A stretch of 44,696 nt of DNA from Stieleria bergensis (GTDB lineage Bacteria > Planctomycetota > Planctomycetia > Pirellulales > Pirellulaceae): contig CP036272.1 in assembly GCA_007745635.1 (NCBI GenBank), positions 3,275,925 through 3,320,620 on the forward strand, read 5' to 3'. The position numbers and the translations under genes were made by a program. Below are positions 8,272 through 15,752 of the stretch, piece by piece. Below the pieces are notes generated by a model. That model made no database searches. It was not told where the DNA came from and saw only the letters and a list, made by a program, of their open reading frames with translations. Position 1 is the first letter of the stretch, and each line of letters opens with the position of its first letter.

Positions 8272-9249
8272 ATGAAAGCTGCCTACCTGACAGAAACTGG
8301 AACCTGTGACGTCATTCAATACGGTGATCAACCGTCGCCGGAGTTGGCTCCGGGACAGGTGTTGATTCAAGTTGCTGCAGTCTCCGTCAACCCGATCGAT
8401 ACCTATGTCCGTAGTGGTTTAGTCGCGGTCGATTTGCCAAAGCCTTTTTACCCCGGTTGCGATGCCGCCGGCGTCGTTGCTCAAGTCGCCGAGGATGTGA
8501 CTGATTTTGAGGTCGGCCAGCGCGTTTGGTGTACCAACCAAGGCTTGCTGGGACGACAGGGAACCTTTGCTGAACAGATTGCGGTCGATGCACAATGGGT
8601 CTATCCCAGTCCGGATGGTGTTGACGATGCGACCGTGGCGGCCAATGCGTTGGTCGGAGTGACCGCACACCTTGGTCTGTTCCAACGCGCAAAGCTCCAG
8701 TCCGGGCAAACGGTGTTTGTCGTCGGTGGCAGTGGCGGTGTCGGATCGATGGTGGTGCAAATGGCCAAGAATGTCGGGGCGCGTGTGATCACCACTGCAG
8801 GCAGCCCCGAGCGAGCGGAGGTCGCCAGCCAGCTGGGAGCCGACCACGTGATTCAATACCGTGAACAATCGATCGCCGACGGTTTGGCTGAGTTCGCCAT
8901 GGAGGGCGTCGATTTGTTTTGGGAAACCAGACGCATGCCTGATTTCGATCTCGCAGTCAATGCGCTGGCTGATCGCGGCCAGATGATCGTGATGGCCGGG
9001 CGCGACTCGCGTCCAGAGTTTCCGGTCGGGCCGTTTTATGTCAAAGAGTGCACACTGCACGGCTTTGTCATGTTCAAAGGGTCCGCAGCAGAGATTGCGG
9101 TGTGCGCCGCAGAGATGAATCAATGGATGGCCGCTGGGAAGCTAAACGCAAACATCGCCAAGACGTTCCCACTGAGCGAGGCAGCGGAGGCGCACCGTTT
9201 GCAAGAGAGCGACAACGTGGGCGGGAAAATTGTCCTGACATTGCAGTAG
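8272..9249 (+). CDS. NADPH:quinone reductase-like MDR-family oxidoreductase
   Basis: A 325-residue medium-chain dehydrogenase/reductase of the quinone oxidoreductase branch. The N-terminal GroES-like domain contains SVNPIDTYVRSG (about 38-49) and PGCDAAGVV. The nucleotide-binding loop is GGSGGVGSMVVQMAK at about 151-165. The catalytic zinc ligands of alcohol dehydrogenases are absent, as expected for the zinc-free branch. It probably reduces quinones or enones with NADPH in the cytosol. It may be cotranscribed with the hydroxyacid dehydrogenase upstream, but the two reactions do not make an obvious pathway. Confidence 0.9.
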   Translation: MKAAYLTETGTCDVIQYGDQPSPELAPGQVLIQVAAVSVNPIDTYVRSGLVAVDLPKPFYPGCDAAGVVAQVAEDVTDFEVGQRVWCTNQGLLGRQGTFAEQIAVDAQWVYPSPDGVDDATVAANALVGVTAHLGLFQRAKLQSGQTVFVVGGSGGVGSMVVQMAKNVGARVITTAGSPERAEVASQLGADHVIQYREQSIADGLAEFAMEGVDLFWETRRMPDFDLAVNALADRGQMIVMAGRDSRPEFPVGPFYVKECTLHGFVMFKGSAAEIAVCAAEMNQWMAAGKLNANIAKTFPLSEAAEAHRLQESDNVGGKIVLTLQ

Positions 9250-9707
9250 AGAAAAGGGGACGGAGTCGGAGTGCGGCACGCGTTTCGCTGCACTGGTGAT
9301 GCGGATGGTTGGACGAGCGAAGGCTGAAGCCGTGCAAACCCGCCCTGCGGACAGATGACGACTGAGTCCGCCGTTTGAACCGAGCTGAAATCGGATTCTA
9401 TTGAGTTAAATGTCCAATGGAGCAGGTGGGTTGGAGTATTCTAGACGGTGATCCGTCTTGTCTGGCCTGCCAGCCATTGTGGGTGCCCGCGTTGCGTGGA
9501 GAACCGCAGCTTTTTCTGGATTCCTGGGTGTTTGTTCCAGTTGGCAGTGGTGGCTCAAGTGTTTTTGTATTTGAGTGTCCGCACGCGTTGAGTTTGGGAT
9601 CGGTCGGCTGTTCCGGCGGATGGTGGAAACTCGTTTGGTGACGGCGTTGGTAGGGATGCTGGCGAGTCTGTTGATTCTGTGTTCATTGGCGCTCGTGAAT
9701 TGATTCC
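9250..9707. other. Intergenic region without a supported gene
   Basis: 458 bases between the quinone reductase and the HlyD gene. A 74-codon open frame at 9417-9641 has atypical composition, rich in Gly, Ser, Val and Trp, with no domain and is not accepted as a gene. A short GGGGACGGAGTC string occurs just after the stop (about 9256). The HlyD promoter is presumably here, but no clear site was found. Confidence 0.45.
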
Positions 9708-11291
9708 ATGAATAGTATTCTGCTTCGCACGCTCACGGTTTGCATTGCCATCGGCTTGGTCGTGGCGGTGGTTTTCTTTGGTGCAGACCCGACCAACACC
9801 GAGGAGACGGGCGACGTCTTGACTCACGTCATCGGACGTTCCGACTTGGAGGTCGTGGTCACCGAGAATGGAACGGTGGAGAGTTCCAACAATAAGGAAA
9901 TCAAATGCATGGTCAAAGGTGGCAGCACCGTGCTGTGGGTGATTGAAACGGGAACCATGGTCAAGCCTGGCGACGTTCTTGTGCGACTTGATCAATCGCA
10001 GATCGAGGACAACATTCTGTCCAAGCAGATCACTTACGAGAACGCACTGGCGAACAAGATTACCGCTGAAAGCAATGTTGCGGTCGCTGAGAAGAGCATC
10101 ACGGAGTATTTGGAAGGCACGTATGTTCGCGATCTTCAAACCCTCCAGAAGGATTTGTTTGATGCTCGTCAAACGGTGACGCAGGCCAAGCTGGCTTATG
10201 GTTCCGCCGAGCGGTTGGCGGCGAAAGGCTTGATCAAGAATTTGCAGCTCGAACAAGAGGCGTTTCGAGTGGAATCGGCCTTGAAGGCGCTGCAGGTCAA
10301 GCAGACCGAACTGGAGACGTTAGAGAAATACCAGAAAGAAAAGGAGGTTCAGACGCTCAAAAGCAACCTCCGTGCCGCTGAAGCGCAGCTGGCCTCTTAT
10401 GATGCTTCCTTGCAACTGGAGAAGGCACGGCTCGATCGTGAGAAGGAGCAGCTCACGAATTGCACCATCACTGCCGACGTCGCTGGGATGGTCATTTTTC
10501 CGTCGATGGCGGAGTGGAAGGATACACCGGACATCGAAGAGGGGGCAGTCGTGCGTGAACAGCAGACGCTGTTGATGATCCCCGATGTGACCAAGATGCA
10601 GGTCAAGGTCGGGATCCATGAATCGAAGGTGGACCGGTTAAAGATCGGCATGCCCGCGGAGATCAAATTGCAAGACCTGACTCTCACCGGATCGGTGGCT
10701 GAAATTGCCAAAGTCACCAAGCCCGCTGGCTGGTGGACCGGGAATCTGGTGAAGTACGACACCGTGATTGAACTGCCTGAACGCCGGGGATTGAAACCGG
10801 GGATGAGCGCGATTGTGGATGTGATTCTGTCCAGCCATCAAGATGTCATTACCGTTCCCGTCGCGGCGGTGCTGGCACACGATGGTGGACATTCGTGCTG
10901 GGTCAAGGAGGGCGAGACGTTCGTGCGTCGAGAGGTCAACATTGGCGAAACCAATGACAAATTTAATGTCGTGCTGAGCGGTTTGGATGAAGGCGACGAA
11001 GTTGCATTGAACCCGGGCGCTTTTCTTGCCGATGCACAACGCAAAGCATTCTCGATGGGCGGCGGAGCGGAGTCAAACGAAGACAACGCTGGCCCAGATG
11101 ACACAACCCAGCAAGAAGACGCCAACAAAGAAGACGCCAACAAAGAAGACGCCAACAAAGAAGACGCCAACAAAGAGAACGCCAACAAGGAGAACGACAA
11201 CAAGGACAGCTCGATTGAATCCAAGTCAGCGCCAAGCACACCCAAGGAGACGGGTAAGGCAAAGCAGCAGCAGCCAGCCAAGCAATCCTAG
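9708..11291 (+). CDS. HlyD/MacA-family periplasmic adaptor
   Basis: A 527-residue membrane-fusion protein that should bridge an inner-membrane exporter to the outer envelope. Residues 1-25 are a membrane anchor. The barrel-sandwich/lipoyl half begins at about 45 (VVVTENGTVESSN), a long coiled-coil hairpin spans about 105-240, and the second lipoyl half and beta-barrel follow (TADVAGMVIF; IPDVTKMQVKVGIHES; LKPGMSAIVDV). The C-terminus after about 460 is low-complexity, with six 5-residue repeats of the ED/EN-ANK type, then a Lys/Gln-rich tail. The MacB-like permease starts eight bases downstream. No ATPase is encoded next to the pair. Confidence 0.92.
   Translation: MNSILLRTLTVCIAIGLVVAVVFFGADPTNTEETGDVLTHVIGRSDLEVVVTENGTVESSNNKEIKCMVKGGSTVLWVIETGTMVKPGDVLVRLDQSQIEDNILSKQITYENALANKITAESNVAVAEKSITEYLEGTYVRDLQTLQKDLFDARQTVTQAKLAYGSAERLAAKGLIKNLQLEQEAFRVESALKALQVKQTELETLEKYQKEKEVQTLKSNLRAAEAQLASYDASLQLEKARLDREKEQLTNCTITADVAGMVIFPSMAEWKDTPDIEEGAVVREQQTLLMIPDVTKMQVKVGIHESKVDRLKIGMPAEIKLQDLTLTGSVAEIAKVTKPAGWWTGNLVKYDTVIELPERRGLKPGMSAIVDVILSSHQDVITVPVAAVLAHDGGHSCWVKEGETFVRREVNIGETNDKFNVVLSGLDEGDEVALNPGAFLADAQRKAFSMGGGAESNEDNAGPDDTTQQEDANKEDANKEDANKEDANKENANKENDNKDSSIESKSAPSTPKETGKAKQQQPAKQS
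11115..11204 (+). repeat. 15-base tandem repeat encoding EDANK/ENANK units
   Basis: Six consecutive 15-base units lie in the HlyD gene. The first four (11115-11174) are identical GAAGACGCCAACAAA. The fifth and sixth carry substitutions (GAGAACGCCAACAAG, GAGAACGACAACAAG). They encode a charged, probably disordered C-terminal tail. Unit number is likely to vary between strains. Confidence 0.95.
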
Positions 11292-11299
11292 GTCAGTCG

Positions 11300-12616
11300 A
11301 TGTTTGTGACGCAATTCCTAAGTACCGTGCAATTGGGCGTGAAGAGCTTGATGCTGCAAAAAATGCGATCCGCATTGGCAGCGCTGGGGATCTTTATCGG
11401 GACAACGACCGTGATCTGGTTGGTCGCCATGGGCGAGGGCGTCAGCTATGACGCGCAGCAACAGATTCTAAAACTTGGTGCGACCAACATCATTCTACGC
11501 AGCATTGAGCCGCAATCCGCCGACGGTGGCGAAGAGCAAGTCAAACGCTATGGATTGTTGCGAGAGGATTACGATCGCATCATGGCGAATCTGCCAACGA
11601 TCGAACAGGCGGTGCCGATCCGCGAACTGCGGCGTGAACTGATGGTTGGCGGTCGACGCGTCGATGCCAAGCTCGTCGGTTGTACCTCGGGGTATTTCGA
11701 ACTCAATCGTCTCCGCATGGCGCGCGGTCGCTGGTTCAAGCAGGATGATCGCGGCGAAAATGTGATTGTGTTGGCCGACGAGACGGCGCGTCGTTTATTT
11801 CCGTCGGTTGATCCGGTTGGTCAGAAAGTCCGCGTAGAGAGTGACGTCTATACCGTGATCGGTCAGTGTGCTCCTCGAGGCAGCAGCGCTGCGATTGGTG
11901 GCAGCTTGGACGCGCGGGATTATGACTTTGACGCCTACACCTCGTTGCTGACGTTTCAGCATCGAGTTGGCGATCAGATCATGACTCGAACGGGGCCCGG
12001 TTTCAGTTTCAAAGGTGAGATCATCGAGCTGACTCAGATCACGTTAGTCGTCTCTGATATCGGTCAGGTTGACCAAACCGCTCAGATCGTGACGGATCTT
12101 CTGCAGCGCTATCATGAACAGGAAGACTACGCCGTTGTCGTTCCCAAAGAGTTGTTGCGGCAGGCGGAGCGAACGCGGACGATGTTCAACGTGCTGTTGG
12201 TGGTGATTGCTGGGATCTCGTTGTTGGTTGGCGGGATTGGCATCATGAACATCATGTTGGCCACTGTCACCGAACGCACTCGAGAGATTGGTATTCGCCG
12301 AGCGATCGGCGCCAAGCAGCAAGACATCGTGATGCAGTTTCTTGCCGAAACGATGGTCCTGACCAGTTTGGGCGGCTTGCTGGGAGTCGCGTGCGGCTTG
12401 CTGTGTAAACCGATTTTCCATTTCACGCGGGCGACTTTATCCGCGTTATGGCCCGACCTGTTGCCACCCATCGTGCATTCGTTGGAGCCACGGATCGCGC
12501 TGTGGTCGGTTGGGATGTCGCTGTTTATCTCGCTTGGGGTGGGCTTGATTTTTGGCGTCTATCCAGCAAGACGAGCGGCCAAGATGAACCCGATTGAAGC
12601 ACTTCGTCATGAGTGA
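11300..12616 (+). CDS. MacB/FtsX-family ABC transporter permease
   Basis: A 438-residue permease with the MacB topology. One helix lies near residues 22-45, followed by a large periplasmic domain (about 46-290, including RGRWFKQDDRGENVIVLADETARRLF-like MacB_PCD features). Three C-terminal helices start near 295, with the FtsX signature GGIGIMNIMLATVTERTREIG and a second cytoplasmic turn IRRAIGAKQQDI. It lacks the N-terminal ATPase domain of E. coli MacB, as is usual when the ATPase is a separate LolD-like protein. That ATPase is not encoded adjacently. It follows its HlyD partner by eight bases. It likely exports peptides, lipids or small molecules by mechanotransmission. Confidence 0.92.
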   Translation: MFVTQFLSTVQLGVKSLMLQKMRSALAALGIFIGTTTVIWLVAMGEGVSYDAQQQILKLGATNIILRSIEPQSADGGEEQVKRYGLLREDYDRIMANLPTIEQAVPIRELRRELMVGGRRVDAKLVGCTSGYFELNRLRMARGRWFKQDDRGENVIVLADETARRLFPSVDPVGQKVRVESDVYTVIGQCAPRGSSAAIGGSLDARDYDFDAYTSLLTFQHRVGDQIMTRTGPGFSFKGEIIELTQITLVVSDIGQVDQTAQIVTDLLQRYHEQEDYAVVVPKELLRQAERTRTMFNVLLVVIAGISLLVGGIGIMNIMLATVTERTREIGIRRAIGAKQQDIVMQFLAETMVLTSLGGLLGVACGLLCKPIFHFTRATLSALWPDLLPPIVHSLEPRIALWSVGMSLFISLGVGLIFGVYPARRAAKMNPIEALRHE

Positions 12617-12651
12617 CGCGGGGTGCTGGAGCTTTGCCTGGGACCACCTTG

Positions 12652-14343
12652 TCAGCCGTAGTAGATCGGTTCCGCGTTTCGCCACATGTGGTCAATCAAG
12701 GTGTTGATTGTTTCGAAGGAATCAAATCGGCGATCGACCTCCGGATGCAGAAGGCCCCATAAAAGTTTTCGGTCACGGTGGTAGATGGCCTGCATCTCTG
12801 GACTGTTTTCGTCAAATTGCATCAGCAGTTTGCAGTATTCAGAAATCGGCACCTTGGGAAACAACTTGCGTCCATAGATCAGTTCGTAAGCAATGCAGCC
12901 AAGGCTAAACAGGTCGCTTCGGGGATCGCGAAGCTTTGCGCCAATGGTCTCTGGAGCGATGTACCCGGGAGTGCCAGCAGAACTGTGCTGTTGATGGTTG
13001 TCACCGGCGGGTGTGGCGATGCCAAAGTCCAGCAACTTGCACATCGAAAGGTCTTCGTTGACGAAAATATTGCTGGGCTTTAGATCACGATGAACCATCC
13101 CATGCCGGTGCACCGCGGCGATCCCTGCGCCGATGCGTTTAATCAGTAACAGGGCGTCATGGTAGGCGATCGAACGATGGCGTAGGTATCGCTGCAAGGG
13201 TTCGCCACGAAGATGTTCCATCACGTAATAGGGACGCTCGGCAACGTAGCCGAGATCGTAGATCTGAATCACGTTGGGGTGTTCTAACTGCGCTGCTGAA
13301 CGGGCTTCGTTTAAGAACCGCTGGCGAACCAAGTGGCTGACCAGAGGGTCGCGCGGTGTTTTGATGGCTACCACACGCTGCAGTTGTAAGTCAACCGCTT
13401 GAAAAATTAGCCCCATGCCGCCGCCGTCAATCAAGCGGTCGATACGGTACCTGCCCAGCCACTTCAGGGACTGGACATGACTGTCCATTCGATGCGATTC
13501 TGCAGACTTGGTGACCACCGACAGCGGGTTCTTGCCGCTCGCTGCGCCTGACAATGGATGCGAGGAGGCCGCTGGCTGCGGTGGGGCAAGTGATTCATCC
13601 CAGGAGAAGGTTTCGGACGGAGCATCCGAGAGGGGAGCGGCCAGGCTGGTGTCGCTGTCCGCACTGCCGGGGTCATCGTCGATGCTCGGCATGTCCAGGG
13701 AACTCGTTGGACAATTGGCACGCTCGTCGGCAACGGTCGCCGCGCTTGCTGAACCGCTTAGTCGATCGGCCGGAAAAAGTACCAAACGCAACTGGCAGGA
13801 ACTCGGCTGATTCGCTTTGCTGCCAGTCGCACGATCGCCCTGGATAGGGAGAGTCCAGCGAAGATCGCCGTCGCTCTGCCTTTCAAGCTCTCGTGCGATC
13901 CCGATGGCATAGGTGCTACAGCGCCCCATGCAGGCTAATTGCAGTTCGAACCCCCTGGGCGTTTCACGGACACCTTCCAGTGGAACAAGTGTCTCAGAAA
14001 GGTCGTCGACAATCGGAATGGTGTCAGCCAAGATTTTCAGGCTGCGCATCAGCTGAGTGATTGTGCTGGCTGCGTCAGGACCGTAACACTGCACGGCCAG
14101 TTTTCGCCAGTTGCTGACTAGAAAGCTGCCCAAATGGTGCAGTAAGTCGTTGAGTTTACACGGATAGCCTTCGGCAGCCCTCTGCAGCAGTTTTGCGATG
14201 GACGCGTCTGAATAGCTTCGTCCGGGCAGGAAATGTTTCGGCTGAGCTCCCGCATTTCGCAGCATATGCTCCCAGACTTCATCACCATGTTTCTGGCGAA
14301 TCATGGCGTGGAGCAATCGAGGGAAGACACCGTTTACGGGCAT
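12652..14343 (-). CDS. Ser/Thr protein kinase with N-terminal H-NOX-like (heme-ligand-less) domain
   Basis: A 563-residue soluble protein. Residues 1-190 follow the H-NOX (heme-nitric oxide/oxygen binding) fold: an N-terminal helix with QKHGDEVWEHML, the segment FLPGRSYSDASIAKLLQ, then helices to residue 110. Where H-NOX proteins carry the proximal heme histidine, this one has A106. The YxSxR propionate motif is reduced to A137-x-M139-x-R141. Residues 195-295 are a Ser/Pro-rich linker. The Hanks kinase domain (about 299-553) is intact: glycine loop IDGGGMGLIF, K328, E346, HRD at 418-420, DFG 439-441, APE 463-465. It probably senses something other than heme-bound gas, or acts by protein contacts. 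It is last in an operon with a histidine kinase and a receiver-HDOD protein. Confidence 0.88.
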   Translation of the reverse strand: MPVNGVFPRLLHAMIRQKHGDEVWEHMLRNAGAQPKHFLPGRSYSDASIAKLLQRAAEGYPCKLNDLLHHLGSFLVSNWRKLAVQCYGPDAASTITQLMRSLKILADTIPIVDDLSETLVPLEGVRETPRGFELQLACMGRCSTYAIGIARELERQSDGDLRWTLPIQGDRATGSKANQPSSCQLRLVLFPADRLSGSASAATVADERANCPTSSLDMPSIDDDPGSADSDTSLAAPLSDAPSETFSWDESLAPPQPAASSHPLSGAASGKNPLSVVTKSAESHRMDSHVQSLKWLGRYRIDRLIDGGGMGLIFQAVDLQLQRVVAIKTPRDPLVSHLVRQRFLNEARSAAQLEHPNVIQIYDLGYVAERPYYVMEHLRGEPLQRYLRHRSIAYHDALLLIKRIGAGIAAVHRHGMVHRDLKPSNIFVNEDLSMCKLLDFGIATPAGDNHQQHSSAGTPGYIAPETIGAKLRDPRSDLFSLGCIAYELIYGRKLFPKVPISEYCKLLMQFDENSPEMQAIYHRDRKLLWGLLHPEVDRRFDSFETINTLIDHMWRNAEPIYYG

Positions 14344-14407
14344 GTGACTGGGTCAGCGATTGATGAAACAGGCTGCGAGTGTAAAGGCAAACAGACTTCA
14401 GTGGGAA

Positions 14408-15634
14408 TCAGATTTCGTTGGCAATCTGTCGCCAGGCCTCGAGTTTGGCCACGAAGCTGGCCACTTCAGCATCCTGTTGTTCATAGATTGTGTGCTGACC
14501 GTTGGCCGCTTCGTTCGTTGGCGTCGCCTGACGTTCATTATTCAAGTCGGGCAGCACATCCCAGTTGGCGCCGCAAAGAATCCAGTTTGCTGCAAACACG
14601 GCTTGTGTGCTTCGTTCGGCCGCGGCGCAGCGATAGGCATCATGGTGCCAGGAGACCGCGCACACTAAGTCTGGTGGGACCGCCCAAAGATCTAAGAGAT
14701 AGCCACCGACCTCCGCGTGGTTGGCTCCGTAGGCTGCGAATTCGATCTCTCTCAGATCGCAATTTCCCGCGGATTCTTTTCCGAGCAGTTCCACGTAATC
14801 GTTGCCCACCGCATTGAGCAACACGACTTTACCGACGTCGTGCAATAAGCCTGCGGTGAAGGCTGCATTCGTTTCGTGCAACGATGCTTTTTCGTGTCTC
14901 ATCAACTGCCGGGCCAGTGAGGCTACGTCAAAACAGTGACTCATGATCGCGTCGACTTGTTGGGTAAATCCACTTTCCGCTGAGTGGAACAGTGTCTGCG
15001 CCATGATCAGCGACCGAATGGTTTCGATGCCGATCACCGACACGGCATGTTCGATTTCTGAAACTTGACTGGCTAGCCCGAAGGCGGCCGAATTGGCAAG
15101 TTGCAGGATTTTGGCGCACAGCATCGGATCATGTTCCAGCAACTCTGCGACCTGCGTGTTGGACCAATCGTCTTGCTGGACGAGTTCGTTGACCTCCGTG
15201 AGGACTCTGGGAAGCGGTGGAATGCAGTCAGCGGCATTGATGGCTTCTAGAACTCGGGCAGAGATTTGACTCAGCGGCAACCGCTGGACACGGCGTATGG
15301 CTTCAACCAATTGCGAGCCTTGACAGGGAGTTTGCAGATAGCGCTGCATCGGTCCGGTGCTTCGCAGCAGCGTCCCGCGGTCCGAGTTTCCGGTGAGAAT
15401 GATTTGATAAACGCGCGGGAAGCGTGCTTCTACCGATCGCAGGAAGTGTGTGTTGGTGAAGGTGTCATCAGACACGGTGCTGACGACAACATCGAAAGCC
15501 GACTGCGTGAGTTGCTGCAAGGCTTGGCCATCGTCGACAGCTTGGTCGATCTGCCACGGTTCCTGTTGCTCTTGAAGATTGGCAACCAAGGCATGACGTT
15601 CATCGACGTCGGGATCAACCACTAGAATCTTCAT
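14408..15634 (-). CDS. Receiver-HDOD domain protein, phospho-acceptor missing
   Basis: A 408-residue signalling protein. Residues 1-120 form a response-regulator receiver fold (MKILVVDPDVDE at the start). The usual aspartate after beta-3 is T53 (FDVVVSTVS), so normal phosphorylation is unlikely. The HDOD domain spans about 150-345, with PPLPRVLTEV, a DPMLCAKILQLANSAAFG segment and AGLLHDVGKVVL. HDOD domains are non-catalytic relatives of HD hydrolases used in bacterial signalling. I start at 15634 because AGGGG lies six bases upstream. The open frame continues to 15751 but that extension has no domain. It lies between the histidine kinase and the pseudo-H-NOX kinase on the same strand. Confidence 0.88.
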   Translation of the reverse strand: MKILVVDPDVDERHALVANLQEQQEPWQIDQAVDDGQALQQLTQSAFDVVVSTVSDDTFTNTHFLRSVEARFPRVYQIILTGNSDRGTLLRSTGPMQRYLQTPCQGSQLVEAIRRVQRLPLSQISARVLEAINAADCIPPLPRVLTEVNELVQQDDWSNTQVAELLEHDPMLCAKILQLANSAAFGLASQVSEIEHAVSVIGIETIRSLIMAQTLFHSAESGFTQQVDAIMSHCFDVASLARQLMRHEKASLHETNAAFTAGLLHDVGKVVLLNAVGNDYVELLGKESAGNCDLREIEFAAYGANHAEVGGYLLDLWAVPPDLVCAVSWHHDAYRCAAAERSTQAVFAANWILCGANWDVLPDLNNERQATPTNEAANGQHTIYEQQDAEVASFVAKLEAWRQIANEI

Positions 15635-15752
15635 TGAAACCCCTGGAAATGGACATGCTGGTAGATAGGTTTCGACGCCCATCTCGCGATGGTTGGAACT
15701 CTCGGAGTGAAACTGTAGCACTGAAATCGTCGCATTGATCCGAGGGGGCACC

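Noticed and set aside
9256..9268. GGGGACGGAGTC as a REP-transposase-linked repeat
   Set aside because: A single short copy, with no hairpin and no transposase nearby.
9417..9641. 74-codon frame before the HlyD gene
   Set aside because: Unusual composition, no recognisable feature and no ribosome site.
10838..11281. Minus-strand frames inside the HlyD gene, including Leu/Ser repeats
   Set aside because: They are antisense readings of the EDANK repeat; the plus-strand protein has clear domains.
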